Assembly: GCA_005888335.1 (NCBI GenBank)
Contig: VAWY01000027.1
Location: forward strand, 1-42,741
Direction of reading: 5' to 3'
DNA: 42,741 nucleotides
DNA from: Actinomycetota bacterium
GTDB taxonomy: Bacteria; Actinomycetota; Thermoleophilia; Solirubrobacterales; Solirubrobacteraceae
In this document: in pieces, positions 15,765 to 23,567 of the stretch
Layout of the letters: every line of letters starts with the position of its first letter
Numbering within the stretch: the stretch's first letter is position 1
Translations under genes and position numbers: made by a program
Notes under the pieces: generated by a model
Database searches by the model: none
What the model was told of the DNA's origin: nothing
The model's input: the letters and a program-made list of their open reading frames with translations, nothing else

Positions 15765-18168
15765 GCAGCTCGCCCCCGACCTCGTCGCGCAGCGCCGCGA
15801 CGATGCGCTCGCGCAGCGGCGCCACGTCCTCGTCGGTCAGCGTGCGGTCGGGCGCGCGGAACGTCAGGGCGAGCGCGAGCGAGACGCGCCCCTCCCCCAC
15901 CTGCGCGCCGTGGTAGACGTCGAAGACGTGCGCGTCGCGCAGCACTTCGCCGCCCGCGTCGCGCACGATCGCCACGATGCGCGCGGCGGGCACGTCGTCG
16001 CCGACGATCACCGCGATGTCCTGGCGCAGCGCAGGGAAGCTCGTCAGGTCCTCGTACTGCGGGACGGCCACCGCGTGGCGCACGACCGCGTCGAGGTCGA
16101 CCTCGAAGGCCGCCACGTCGCCGAGCTCCCACTGCGCCGCGACCAGCGGATGCACCTCGCCGAGCCAGCCCACCGGCTCGCCGCGGGCCAGCACGCGCGC
16201 GCCTCGGCCGGGGTGCAGGAACGGCTCGGTCGCCGGCTCGACGCTCCACTGCACCCGCAGCGCCTCGAGGACCGCCCCGAGCACGGCCTTGATCGCGAAG
16301 ACGTCGGCGGCCGGCGGCTCGGGCGTGCGCCACGTCGCGGGCGCCGAGCGCCCGCGCAGCAGCGCGCCGAGCGCGCGGTGCTCGTGCGGAAGCGTTGCGC
16401 CGGTCGCCCGGTAGACCGCGCCCTGCTCGAAGAGGGCGAGGTCGCCGAAGCCGCGGGCGACGTTGTGGCGGGCGATGTCGAGCAGCGAGCCGAGCAGCGT
16501 CGTGCGCAGGACCGAGTGCTCGCTGCTCATCGGGTTGCGCAGCGCCACGACGCGCCGGCGCGCGTCCTCGGCGCCGAGCCGGAGGCGGTCGACGAGGCCG
16601 GGGTCGGTGAAGCTCCAGCCGACGACCTCGTGCAGACCGCGGCCGACGAGCGCGTCGGCGGCGCGGCGGCGCAGGCGCTGCTCGGCGCTCAGGCGGCCCC
16701 ACGCGCCGCGGCGCTTGGGCAGCGTGGCCGGGAGCTTCTCGAGGCCGTTGATGCGCGCGACCTCCTCGATGACGTCGGCCTCCCGCGTGACGTCGTTGCG
16801 GCGGAAGTACGGCACGGTGACGTCGAGGCCGTCGGACGCCTCGGCGACGCCGAAGTCCAGCGCGCGCAGGACCTCGGCCTGGCGCCCGACGGGGATCACC
16901 ATGCCCAGCACGTCGGTGACCTTCCGCGAGCGCAGGCGAATGGTGCGCGGCGGCGGGCCCTCGCCGCCGACATCGATGGTCCCCGGCACGAGCCGCGCGC
17001 CGCACACCTCGACCATCAGCTTGGCCGCGACGGCCTGCGCGTCCATGGCCTGCTCGGGCGCCAGCCCCTTCTCGAAGCGCGCGCTGGCCTCGCTGCGCAG
17101 GGCGAGCTTCCACGACGTGCGGTGGATGTTGGGGCCGTCCCAGTTGGCGACCTCCATCAGCACGCGCGTCGTCGAGGAGGCGACCTCCGAGCGCGCGCCG
17201 CCCATGATCCCGGCGATCGACGTCGGCCCCTCGGCGTCGTCGATGACGAGCATCTGCGAGTCGAGCTCGCGCCACTGCTCGTCGAGCGTCTGCACGCGCT
17301 CGCCGTCGCGCGCGCGGCGCACCACGAGCCGCCGCCCGGCGACGCGGTCGAGGTCGAAGGCGTGCAGCGGCTGGCCGGTCAGCAGCATCACGTAGTTGGT
17401 GATGTCGACGACGTTGTTGATCGGGCGCTGCCCGGCCGCCATCAGCCGCGCCTTCAGCCAGGGCGGCGAGGGCGCGATCGTGACGTCCTCGAAGACGCGC
17501 GCGGTGAAGCGCGGGCACAGGTCCGGCGCCTCGACGACGACCTCGACGCCGGGGATGTCGCCGGGCGTGCCGGAGTCGTCGGCCCACGGCGGCGCGCCGA
17601 GCGGCGCGCCGGTCGCGGCATGCACCTCGCGCGCGACGCCGTAGACGCCCAGGCAGTCGGGACGGTTGGGCGTGATCTCGAGCTCGAGCACGTCGGTGGC
17701 GATGAACGGCAGGACGTCGGAGAGGGGCGTCCCGGGCACCAGACCGTCCTCGTCGAGCACGAGGATCCCGGCGTGGTCGGTGCCGATCGCCAGCTCGTCC
17801 TCGGCGAGGATCATCCCCTCGGACTGCACGCCGCGCAGCTTGGCCTGGCCCAGGCGCGTGCCGTCGGGCATGACCGCGCCGGGCTGCGCGACGGCGACCG
17901 TCTGGCCGGCGGCGACGTTGGGCGCGCCGCAGACGATCGTCGCGACGTCGCCCTCGCCGACCGCGACCTTGCAGACGCTCAGCCGGTCGGCATCGGGGTG
18001 GCGCTCGGCCTCGAGCACGCGCCCGACGATGAAGCGATCGAGCTCGCGCACGCCGTGGTGGTGCAGCGCCTCGACCTTGGTGCCGGTCATCGTCAGGCGC
18101 TCCTCGAGCTTGCGCAGCGGCAACCCGGGGTCGCAATGCTCGCGCAGCCATTCGAGCGGGACGAGCAT
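15757..18168 (-). CDS. pheT: Phenylalanyl-tRNA synthetase beta subunit
   Basis: Beta chain of the (alpha-beta)2 PheRS: tRNA-binding, editing of mischarged Tyr-tRNA(Phe), and assembly. 803 residues, standard. It begins MLVPLEWLREH, followed by an EMAP/tRNA-binding domain (LSVCKVAVGEGDVATIVCGA), LEITPNRPDCLGVYGVARE of the B1 region, the B3/B4 editing region, B5 DNA-binding-like domain, and a C-terminal ferredoxin-fold anticodon-binding domain (FPALRQDIAVIVGDDVPA). The ATG at 18168 shares one base with the pheS stop (TGATG), the usual pheST arrangement. The frame is open far upstream but only through pheS shadow sequence. Confidence 0.97.
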   Translation of the reverse strand: MLVPLEWLREHCDPGLPLRKLEERLTMTGTKVEALHHHGVRELDRFIVGRVLEAERHPDADRLSVCKVAVGEGDVATIVCGAPNVAAGQTVAVAQPGAVMPDGTRLGQAKLRGVQSEGMILAEDELAIGTDHAGILVLDEDGLVPGTPLSDVLPFIATDVLELEITPNRPDCLGVYGVAREVHAATGAPLGAPPWADDSGTPGDIPGVEVVVEAPDLCPRFTARVFEDVTIAPSPPWLKARLMAAGQRPINNVVDITNYVMLLTGQPLHAFDLDRVAGRRLVVRRARDGERVQTLDEQWRELDSQMLVIDDAEGPTSIAGIMGGARSEVASSTTRVLMEVANWDGPNIHRTSWKLALRSEASARFEKGLAPEQAMDAQAVAAKLMVEVCGARLVPGTIDVGGEGPPPRTIRLRSRKVTDVLGMVIPVGRQAEVLRALDFGVAEASDGLDVTVPYFRRNDVTREADVIEEVARINGLEKLPATLPKRRGAWGRLSAEQRLRRRAADALVGRGLHEVVGWSFTDPGLVDRLRLGAEDARRRVVALRNPMSSEHSVLRTTLLGSLLDIARHNVARGFGDLALFEQGAVYRATGATLPHEHRALGALLRGRSAPATWRTPEPPAADVFAIKAVLGAVLEALRVQWSVEPATEPFLHPGRGARVLARGEPVGWLGEVHPLVAAQWELGDVAAFEVDLDAVVRHAVAVPQYEDLTSFPALRQDIAVIVGDDVPAARIVAIVRDAGGEVLRDAHVFDVYHGAQVGEGRVSLALALTFRAPDRTLTDEDVAPLRERIVAALRDEVGGELRA

Positions 18169-19217
18169 CAGCCGAACTGCTCCAGGAAGCGCAGGTCGTT
18201 CTCGTAGTACAGGCGCAGGTCGGTGACGCCGTGCTTGAGCATCGCGATCCGCTCGATCCCCATCCCCCAGGCGTAGCCCTGCACCTTCTCGGGGTCGTAG
18301 CGGTCGTCGTCGACGTAGGAGTAGACGTTGGGGTCGACCTCGCCGGCGCCGAGGATCTCCAGCCACGACTCGCCCTTGCATACCGGGCAGCGCGAGCCGT
18401 CGGCGAGGTAGCCGTCGTTGCAGTTGAAGCACGAGACGTCGACCTCGACGCTGGGCTCGGTGAACGGGAAGAAGTGCGGGCGCAGGCGGACCTCGCGCTC
18501 GTCGCCGAAGACCGTGCGGGCGAAGGCGAGCAGCGTGCCCTTGAGGTCGGCCAGCGTGATGTCCTCGTCGACGGCGAGGCCCTCGACCTGGTGGAACTGG
18601 GGCGTGTGGGTGGCGTCGGAGTCGGGCCGGTAGACGCGGCCGGGGATGACGACGTAGAGCGGCGGCGGGTGGGCCTCCATCGCGCGCACCTGCATGGGCG
18701 AGGTGTGCGTGCGCAGGACCACGTCGTCGGCGACGTAGAAGGTGTCGGTCGGCTCGCGCGCGGGGTGCGTCGGGCTGTGGTTCAGGGCGTCGAAGTTGTA
18801 GTGGACGGTCTCGACCTCGGGCCCCTCGACGACGGTGAAGCCGAGCCCGAGGAAGACGTCCTCGAGCTCGCGCCAGGTCTGGGTGATGAGGTGCAGGCGG
18901 CCGACGGGCTGCGGCGGGTCGCCGGGGAGCGTGACGTCGACGCGGTCGGCGACCAGCCGCTGCTCGAGCTCGGCGGCCTCGAGCTCGGCGTGGCGAGCGG
19001 CGATCGCGTCCTCGAGCTCGCGGCGGGCCAGGTTGGCCGCCTTGCCGACGCGGCCGCGCTCGGACGGCTCGAGCTCGGCCACGCCGCGCAGCAGGTTGGG
19101 CAGCTCGGCCTTGCGTCCCAGCCACTGCACGCGCGCCTGCTCGAGCGCGCCCGTGGTCGTCGCCTCGGAGATGGCGGCGCGCGCGTCGGCGGCGATCTGC
19201 TCGATGCGGTCGATCAT
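18168..19217 (-). CDS. pheS: Phenylalanyl-tRNA synthetase alpha subunit
   Basis: Catalytic alpha chain of PheRS. 349 residues: an N-terminal coiled coil of ~90 residues that contacts tRNA, then the class II core with THTSPMQVRAM, FHQVEGLAVD and, near the end, GYAWGMGIERIAML (motif 3). Between motifs 2 and 3 there is a four-cysteine insertion, CFNCNDG...CPVCKG, a CX2C-X9-CX2C pattern that probably binds zinc; comparable Cys pairs occur in many bacterial PheS proteins. ATG 19217 overlaps the upstream methyltransferase stop (ATGA). Confidence 0.97.
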   Translation of the reverse strand: MIDRIEQIAADARAAISEATTTGALEQARVQWLGRKAELPNLLRGVAELEPSERGRVGKAANLARRELEDAIAARHAELEAAELEQRLVADRVDVTLPGDPPQPVGRLHLITQTWRELEDVFLGLGFTVVEGPEVETVHYNFDALNHSPTHPAREPTDTFYVADDVVLRTHTSPMQVRAMEAHPPPLYVVIPGRVYRPDSDATHTPQFHQVEGLAVDEDITLADLKGTLLAFARTVFGDEREVRLRPHFFPFTEPSVEVDVSCFNCNDGYLADGSRCPVCKGESWLEILGAGEVDPNVYSYVDDDRYDPEKVQGYAWGMGIERIAMLKHGVTDLRLYYENDLRFLEQFG

Positions 19218-19927
19218 GGGCGGGTCAGCTCGTCCAAGCCGGCACGCTCGGCAGCGCCACCGCCGTGCTTGATGCGAGTGAGTTCATACAGCGCAACTGT
19301 GGCGGCCATGGCGGCGTTGAGGGACTCCGAGGCGATGGGGATGTGGGCGATGCGCTCGCATGCTGCCACGACCTCGTCCGGGAGCCCCGTCCGCTCGGCC
19401 CCGACGACGATCGTCGCCGCCGCGCGGCCCCGCAGCGGCTGGCCGGCGCGGGCGACCAGCGCGACGCGCTCGCCGGGCAGCTCGTCGACCGCGCGCACGC
19501 GCGCCAGGGGCACCGAGAAGATCGCTCCCATCGACGCGCGCACGGCCTTGGGCCCGTAGGGATCGGCGGTGTCGGGTCCGATGGCCACGCTGTCCGCGCC
19601 GAAGGCCAGCGCGCTGCGCAGGACCGTCCCCACGTTGCCCGGGTCGTGGACGCCCCACAGCGCCACGCACAGCGGGCCGGTCGCGCGCTCGGTCCACCGC
19701 TCCTCGTAGACGGCGAGCGCGCGGGTCCCCGAGCCCAGCGCGCTCACCTTGGCCAGCGCCTCGGCCTCGACGTTCTCACCGGCCACGTAGCGCTCGAGCG
19801 GCGTCCACCCGGCCGAGTCGGCGGCGGCGAGCAGGTCCTCGCCCTCGGCGACGAAGCGACCGCCGTCGTGCCTGCGAAGCAGCCGGCGGATCTCCTTGAG
19901 CTTGGGGTTGTGGTGGGAGGTGATCAT
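19214..19927 (-). CDS. SpoU/TrmH-family 23S rRNA 2'-O-methyltransferase
   Basis: 237 residues. An N-terminal substrate-binding domain (ITSHHNPKLKEIRRLL, GRFVAEGEDLL) precedes a SPOUT catalytic domain with the knotted-fold signatures HDPGNVGTVLRSALAFGAD, VVGAERTGLP and IPIASESLNAAMAATVALYE. By position after rplT and before pheS it matches the TsnR-like gene of mycobacteria; the exact nucleotide target is unknown. ATG 19927 has no Shine-Dalgarno: the preceding bases are the U-tract of a terminator (19940-19965). A GTG 12 nt upstream is in frame. Expression therefore probably depends on read-through or coupling. Confidence 0.92.
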   Translation of the reverse strand: MITSHHNPKLKEIRRLLRRHDGGRFVAEGEDLLAAADSAGWTPLERYVAGENVEAEALAKVSALGSGTRALAVYEERWTERATGPLCVALWGVHDPGNVGTVLRSALAFGADSVAIGPDTADPYGPKAVRASMGAIFSVPLARVRAVDELPGERVALVARAGQPLRGRAAATIVVGAERTGLPDEVVAACERIAHIPIASESLNAAMAATVALYELTRIKHGGGAAERAGLDELTRP

Positions 19928-19939
19928 CGCTGCGGGCAC

Positions 19940-19965
19940 AAAAAAGGCGCCTTCGCTGAGGCGCC
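19940..19965 (-). terminator. Intrinsic terminator after rplT, abutting the rRNA methyltransferase start
   Basis: On the minus strand a 7-bp stem GGCGCCT/AGGCGCC with loop CAGCGA is followed by six T residues. This is the best Rho-independent terminator in the window. It lies 30 nt after the rplT stop and its U-tract ends 12 nt before the ATG of the next gene. It should separate rpmI-rplT mRNA from methyltransferase-pheST-arg mRNA, or act as an attenuator. Confidence 0.85.
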
Positions 19966-19995
19966 CGGGAGGTTTGGTTTCGTCGGTCTGGCGGG

Positions 19996-20355
19996 TTACG
20001 CAGCCGACGCCTCGCGGGCGGCCTCGGCAAAGCGTCGGAAGGTCTCGGCGTCGCGCACGGCGATGTCGGCCAGGACCTTGCGGTCCAGCTCGATCCCAGC
20101 CAGCTTGAGCCCATGCATGAAGGTTCCGTAGCTCATCCCGTTCTGCCGCGCGGCGGCGTTGATGCGGGTGATCCACAGGCGGCGGAAGTCGCGCTTGCGG
20201 TTGCGGCGGTCGCGGTAGGCGTAGGAGTCCGCCTTGATCAGCGCCTCCTTGGCCCGCTTGTAGTTCGAGTGCGCCTCGCCGCGGTAGCCCTTGGTCAGCG
20301 CCAGGACGGCGCGGCGCTTCTTCTTGGCGTGGATGGAGCGCTTGACCCGGGCCAT
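19996..20355 (-). CDS. rplT: 50S ribosomal protein L20
   Basis: 119 residues, full length. It begins MARVKRSIHAKKKRR, the canonical basic N-terminal tail that threads into 23S rRNA, and contains GYRGEAHSNYKRAKEA, YRDRRNRKRDFRRLWI and INAAARQNGMSYGTFM. Needed early in 50S assembly. It follows rpmI after 4 nt. In E. coli L20 autoregulates this operon by mRNA mimicry; no such structure was identified here. Confidence 0.98.
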   Translation of the reverse strand: MARVKRSIHAKKKRRAVLALTKGYRGEAHSNYKRAKEALIKADSYAYRDRRNRKRDFRRLWITRINAAARQNGMSYGTFMHGLKLAGIELDRKVLADIAVRDAETFRRFAEAAREASAA

Positions 20356-20359
20356 GGCG

Positions 20360-20560
20360 CTAGCGGCCCTCGCGCAGGAGCTTCTTGACCCGCGGCGCGT
20401 CGTGATCGGAGAGGATCGCCGGCTTCTGGTTGGCGCGCTTCCGCTTGGGGCTCTTCTTCTCGAGGATGTGGCTCGTGAAGGCGTGGCGGCCCCTGACCTT
20501 GCCCTTGGCCGTCAGCTTGAAGCGCTTCTTCGCGCCGGAATGGGTCTTCATCTTGGGCAT
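20360..20560 (-). CDS. rpmI: 50S ribosomal protein L35
   Basis: 66 residues, normal length: MPKMKTHSGAKKRFKLTAKG, then RHAFTSHILEKKSPKRKR and a C-terminal VKKLLREGR. It is followed by rplT as usual, but infC, its normal upstream neighbour, lies 2.3 kb away. The gene immediately upstream is a methyltransferase whose stop is 34 nt before the L35 start. Ribosomal-protein transcription is therefore likely to begin at the promoter of that gene or within its 3' end. Confidence 0.98.
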   Translation of the reverse strand: MPKMKTHSGAKKRFKLTAKGKVRGRHAFTSHILEKKSPKRKRANQKPAILSDHDAPRVKKLLREGR

Positions 20561-20594
20561 GGCGAGCGGTCGAGGATAGCTGACCGATGCCGCT

Positions 20595-21374
20595 TCAGCC
20601 CCGGCGCCGGGCGAGCGTGATCAGATAGCGGCCGTCGGGGTCCGCGCCGAGCAGCCGCGCGGCATGGGCGCGCAGCCCGTTGGCGTCCGCGCCGGGGAAG
20701 GAGGCGAGCGCCGCGGCGACGGGCGGCAGCGCGCGCTCGGCCGCGGCGGCCGCGGCCTCGGGCGAGGCGTGGTGGGTGACGATGTCGCGCACCGCGACGC
20801 TCACCTGATCGGTGTGCGGGGCGAGCTCCTCGCGCAGGCGGCCCTCCTCGCCCCAGGCCAGGCGCGTGTCGACCTCGGGGTCCCAGTCGGCGACCGCCTG
20901 CAGCAGGCGGCCGATCGCGCCCTCGGCGGTCCAGCTGGCGAGCGCGACGTGGCCGCCGGGTCGCACGACGCGGAAGAGCTCGCGCAGCGCGGCGCGCGGC
21001 TCGGGGCAGTAGGCCGGCGCGAACGCGGCCAGGCAGCGGTCGAGCTCTGCGTCGTCGAACGGCAGGTCCTCGAGCTCGCCTGGCTCGACGACCGCGACGA
21101 GCCCGTCGTGCTCCTCGAAGCGATCCTCGAGCCCTCCGCCGCGCACGACGAGCAGATCCTCGCCCGGCCAGGGTGCCGCCAGCTCGGCCAGCGCCGCGGT
21201 CGGCTCGCCCGAGAGCGCGAGCAGGTCGGCCTGCTCGAGCGCCAGCCCAATCGGGTCGAGCGCCTCGGCGGCGCGGGGCGGGCGCGCCGGCGGCGGGGCG
21301 GGCGCGGCGGTTCCCCGCAGGCGGCTGAGGCCCAGGGACAGCAGCGCGCGGCGCGACAGGTCGCCCTCAGACAT
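20595..21374 (-). CDS. Class I SAM-dependent methyltransferase-like protein
   Basis: 259 residues from ATG 21374 (MSEGDLSRRALLSLGLSRLRG). The C-terminal half has a methyltransferase type 11 look: DLPFDDAELDRCLAAFAP (the acidic strand after motif II), then ALRELFRVVRPGGHVALASWTAEG. The expected glycine-rich SAM loop is weak; the corresponding segment reads LLVVRGGG, so activity is uncertain. An Ala/Pro-rich linker follows the N-terminal helix. It lies head-to-head with the + strand secreted gene and is the first gene before rpmI. Substrate unknown; a role in ribosome modification would be speculation from position alone. Confidence 0.75.
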   Translation of the reverse strand: MSEGDLSRRALLSLGLSRLRGTAAPAPPPARPPRAAEALDPIGLALEQADLLALSGEPTAALAELAAPWPGEDLLVVRGGGLEDRFEEHDGLVAVVEPGELEDLPFDDAELDRCLAAFAPAYCPEPRAALRELFRVVRPGGHVALASWTAEGAIGRLLQAVADWDPEVDTRLAWGEEGRLREELAPHTDQVSVAVRDIVTHHASPEAAAAAAERALPPVAAALASFPGADANGLRAHAARLLGADPDGRYLITLARRRG

Positions 21375-21384
21375 TCGGCTCACG

Positions 21385-21390
21385 AGTCTA
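21385..21390 (-). promoter_or_regulatory. Candidate -10 element upstream of the methyltransferase-rpmI-rplT unit
   Basis: TAGACT fits the actinobacterial TANNNT -10 pattern and ends 11 nt before the methyltransferase ATG, a spacing that would give a leaderless transcript. No good -35 hexamer is seen 16-18 nt upstream. The same hexamer occurs before infC. Assigned by eye only. Confidence 0.35.
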
Positions 21391-21432
21391 GGTCCGCTCA
21401 AGACGCGCACGCGCCTGCCGACCACCTCACCC

Positions 21433-22050
21433 ATGCGTCGTGTCGCTCTCTTCCTCGGCCTCATCCTCGCGCTGTCGGCCGCCGCCGCTCCCGCCCACGC
21501 CTTCCGCCTCGGCAACCACGCCCAGCGCCCCGTCCGCGCCAATCCCGCCGAGCGCTTCGCCGCCCTGCCGATCGACCCCGAGACCTACGACCCCGCCACC
21601 CACTGCTCGCCCAAGCCCAAGCCCGGCGTCGTCGCCCTGCAGCACTGGCTCGAGGGCCACGTCCGCGGCGTCTTCTGGGGCTCGTACCGCTGCGAGCGCT
21701 GGGGCAAGGACAGCGCCTCGCTGCACGCGGAGAACCGCGCGATCGACTGGCATCTCGACGTCGGCAACCCCGCCGACCGGGCCGAGGCGCGCCGCCTGAT
21801 CGACCTGCTGCTGGCCCCCGACCGCGCCGGCAACGAGCACGCCCTCGCCCGCCGCATGGGCGTCGAGGAGATCATCTGGGACTGCTCGTACTGGAGCGCC
21901 GGGTCACCCGACTTCGGTCCCTACGGACCGTGCTACTCCAAGAGCGGCAAGCTGCGCAAGCACGTCGACCCGACGATCGCGCACCGCAACCACATCCACC
22001 TGGGGATCAGCAAGCGCGGCGCCGCGGCGCGGACGTCGTTCTGGCGCTGA
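21433..22050 (+). CDS. Secreted M15-like (ARB-07466-type) peptidoglycan-associated protein
   Basis: 205 residues with a clear signal peptide (MRRVALFLGLILALSAAAA, cleavage near AHA). The mature part has SLHAENRAIDWHLD, MGVEEIIWDCSYWS and HRNHIHLGIS, the His/Asp metal-ligand arrangement of the M15/D-Ala-D-Ala-peptidase-like fold seen in ARB-07466-type C-terminal domains of actinobacterial secreted proteins. Four cysteines (near residues 58, 81, 150 and 167) may form disulfides. Function is probably cell-wall hydrolysis, but activity is not proven for this family. It stands alone on the + strand, diverging from the methyltransferase and converging on the oxygenase with a 3-nt gap. No clear Shine-Dalgarno precedes ATG 21433. 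Confidence 0.8.
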   Translation: MRRVALFLGLILALSAAAAPAHAFRLGNHAQRPVRANPAERFAALPIDPETYDPATHCSPKPKPGVVALQHWLEGHVRGVFWGSYRCERWGKDSASLHAENRAIDWHLDVGNPADRAEARRLIDLLLAPDRAGNEHALARRMGVEEIIWDCSYWSAGSPDFGPYGPCYSKSGKLRKHVDPTIAHRNHIHLGISKRGAAARTSFWR

Positions 22051-22053
22051 GCG

Positions 22054-22788
22054 TCACCGGGCGTCGTGGAAGATCAGCCCCAGGCTGGTCCGGCGCCCGC
22101 GTGACACGGTGCTCACGCCGTGGCGCAGCGTCGTGCGGTAGTGGCCGCGGGTCCCGTGCGCCGGGCGGTGGCGCGTCGCGAAGATGAGGAACTGTCCCTG
22201 GTCGGGCGCGACGACGTGGGCGCGCGACTGCTGGCGCGGCCGCTGCTCGACGAGCACGAGCTCGCCGCCCTCGTAGTCGGTCCGCGGGCTGAGCACCGTC
22301 ACGACCTGGAACGGGAAGGCGATCTCGCCGTAGAGGTCCTGGTGCAGCGTGTTGTGGTCGCCGGCGCCGTAGCGCAGCATCAGCGGCGTCGGCCGGGTCT
22401 GCCCGGCGGCGTGGCAGCGCTCGAGGAACGCGTCGAGGCCGCCCGGGTAGTCGCCCGGCGCGCCGAGCAACGCGGCCCAGCGGTTCGCGGCCGTCGCGAG
22501 GTGCGGGTAGAACGCCTCGCGCAGCGCCGCCACCGGCTCGGGGAGCGGGTAGGCGAAGTACTTGTACTCGCCCGACCCGAAGCCGTGGCGGCGCATGTCG
22601 ATCCGGCTGCGGAAGTCCCCGCCCTCGTACAGCCGCGCGAGCTGCGCGCACTCGCGCGCGCGAAGCACGGGCGGCGTGACAGCGAACCCACGCTCGTCGA
22701 GCGCCGCGTGCAGATCGTCCCACGGCAGCGCGTCGATCCGTCCGTCCGCGAAGGTGCTCTTCGCGGGTTCCTGCGTCGAAGTGCTCAT
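22054..22788 (-). CDS. 2OG-Fe(II) oxygenase (PF09859/Oxygenase-NA-like)
   Basis: 244 residues. Fe ligands H149 and D151 in HQDLYGE and the distal H223 in LRHGVSTV; R231/R232 are candidate 2-oxoglutarate-binding residues. The blocks RIDMRRHGFGSGEYKYFAYP and RCHAAGQTRPTPLMLRYGAG are characteristic of the family described as Oxygenase-NA, proposed to repair alkylated nucleic acid; that role is weakly supported in general. The C-terminus SLGLIFHDAR is also typical. It lies downstream of infC on the same strand, separated by 84 nt with two hairpins, and has no thematic tie to translation unless it modifies RNA. Confidence 0.88.
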   Translation of the reverse strand: MSTSTQEPAKSTFADGRIDALPWDDLHAALDERGFAVTPPVLRARECAQLARLYEGGDFRSRIDMRRHGFGSGEYKYFAYPLPEPVAALREAFYPHLATAANRWAALLGAPGDYPGGLDAFLERCHAAGQTRPTPLMLRYGAGDHNTLHQDLYGEIAFPFQVVTVLSPRTDYEGGELVLVEQRPRQQSRAHVVAPDQGQFLIFATRHRPAHGTRGHYRTTLRHGVSTVSRGRRTSLGLIFHDAR

Positions 22789-22796
22789 GCGAGGTC

Positions 22797-22845
22797 AACG
22801 GCGCAGCGGCGCCGTTCGTGAGCCTCGGGCGCTGATCCGCGCCCG
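22797..22845 (-). terminator. Paired hairpins between infC and the oxygenase gene
   Basis: Two perfect stems, 8 bp AACGGCGC/GCGCCGTT (22797-22816) and 7 bp CGGGCGC/GCGCCCG (22826-22845), fill the spacer after the infC stop. There is no U-run, so Rho-independent termination is doubtful, but infC transcription plausibly ends or is processed here. Confidence 0.35.
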
Positions 22846-22872
22846 GACCATGCGTAATGGCGAATGCCGGTA

Positions 22873-23508
22873 CTAGGCGGCGTCGTCCTGCGCGGCGGCC
22901 TTGGGGGCCTCGTCGGCGCCGTTCTCGGACGCCGCGGCCTCGTCGAGCGTGCCGGCGAGGACCGCCTTGGACGGGCCGAGCAGCATCGTCATGTTGCGCC
23001 CCTCGTTCGTCGGACGCTGCTCGATGACCGCCAGCTCCTGCAGTTCCTCGGCGAGGCGGTTGAGGATCGCCTCGCCGCGCTCCGGATGGGTGACCTCGCG
23101 CCCGCGGAACATGATGGTGATCTTCACCTTGTCCTTGTGGCGCAGGAAGCGCTCGACGTGGCGCTTCTTGGTGTCGTAGTCGGCCGCGGCGATCTTGGGG
23201 CGGAACTTGATCTCGCGGATCGTGATCTGCTGCTGGTGCTTGCGCGCCTGCTTGGCCTTCTGGGCCTGCTCGTACTTGTACTTGGAGTAGTCGAGCACGC
23301 GGCAGACCGGCGGGCGCGCCTCGGGCGCGACCTCGACGAGGTCGAGATCGTTGTCCTGGGCGTAGCGCAGCGCCTGCTCGGTGGGCATGACGCCGACCTG
23401 TTCGCCCTTCTCATCGATGAGGCGCACCTGGGGAACCCGGATGCGTTCGTTGATCCTGGTCTGGTCGCGCTCCGGCGGTCGCCGGTCGAACCTACGCGGA
23501 ACCGGCAC
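22873..23508 (-). CDS. infC: Translation initiation factor IF-3
   Basis: Binds the 30S subunit, prevents premature 50S joining and polices start-codon choice. 211 residues. The N domain starts RINERIRVPQVRLIDEKG, followed by DLDLVEVAPEARPPVCRVLDY and the linker KYKYEQAQKAKQARKHQQQ; the C domain has KFRPKIAAADYDTKKRH, ITIMFRGREVTHPERG and GRNMTMLLGPSK. An Ala/Glu-rich tail of ~30 residues follows the folded part. The start is taken as GTG 23508, giving a 17-residue basic lead; rare infC starts (ATT, ATC, ATA) are known, and an ATC occurs just before NER, so the true start is not certain. It lies 59 nt after thrS. Confidence 0.96.
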   Translation of the reverse strand: MPVPRRFDRRPPERDQTRINERIRVPQVRLIDEKGEQVGVMPTEQALRYAQDNDLDLVEVAPEARPPVCRVLDYSKYKYEQAQKAKQARKHQQQITIREIKFRPKIAAADYDTKKRHVERFLRHKDKVKITIMFRGREVTHPERGEAILNRLAEELQELAVIEQRPTNEGRNMTMLLGPSKAVLAGTLDEAAASENGADEAPKAAAQDDAA

Positions 23509-23546
23509 TCAGTTTTGATGCGCGAAGAGCTGGGTCAACGCGCGAC

Positions 23547-23552
23547 AGTCTA
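23547..23552 (-). promoter_or_regulatory. Candidate -10 element for infC
   Basis: TAGACT in the thrS-infC spacer, 38 nt before the GTG start, matches TANNNT. No convincing -35 hexamer accompanies it. It would allow infC to be expressed independently of thrS. Confidence 0.3.
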
Positions 23553-23567
23553 GCCGCCTCGCGCGCG

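Noticed and set aside
15664..18207. Long + strand open frame opposite pheT
   Set aside because: Antisense to a full-length pheT; sequence is low-complexity Asp/Val/Arg typical of shadow frames.
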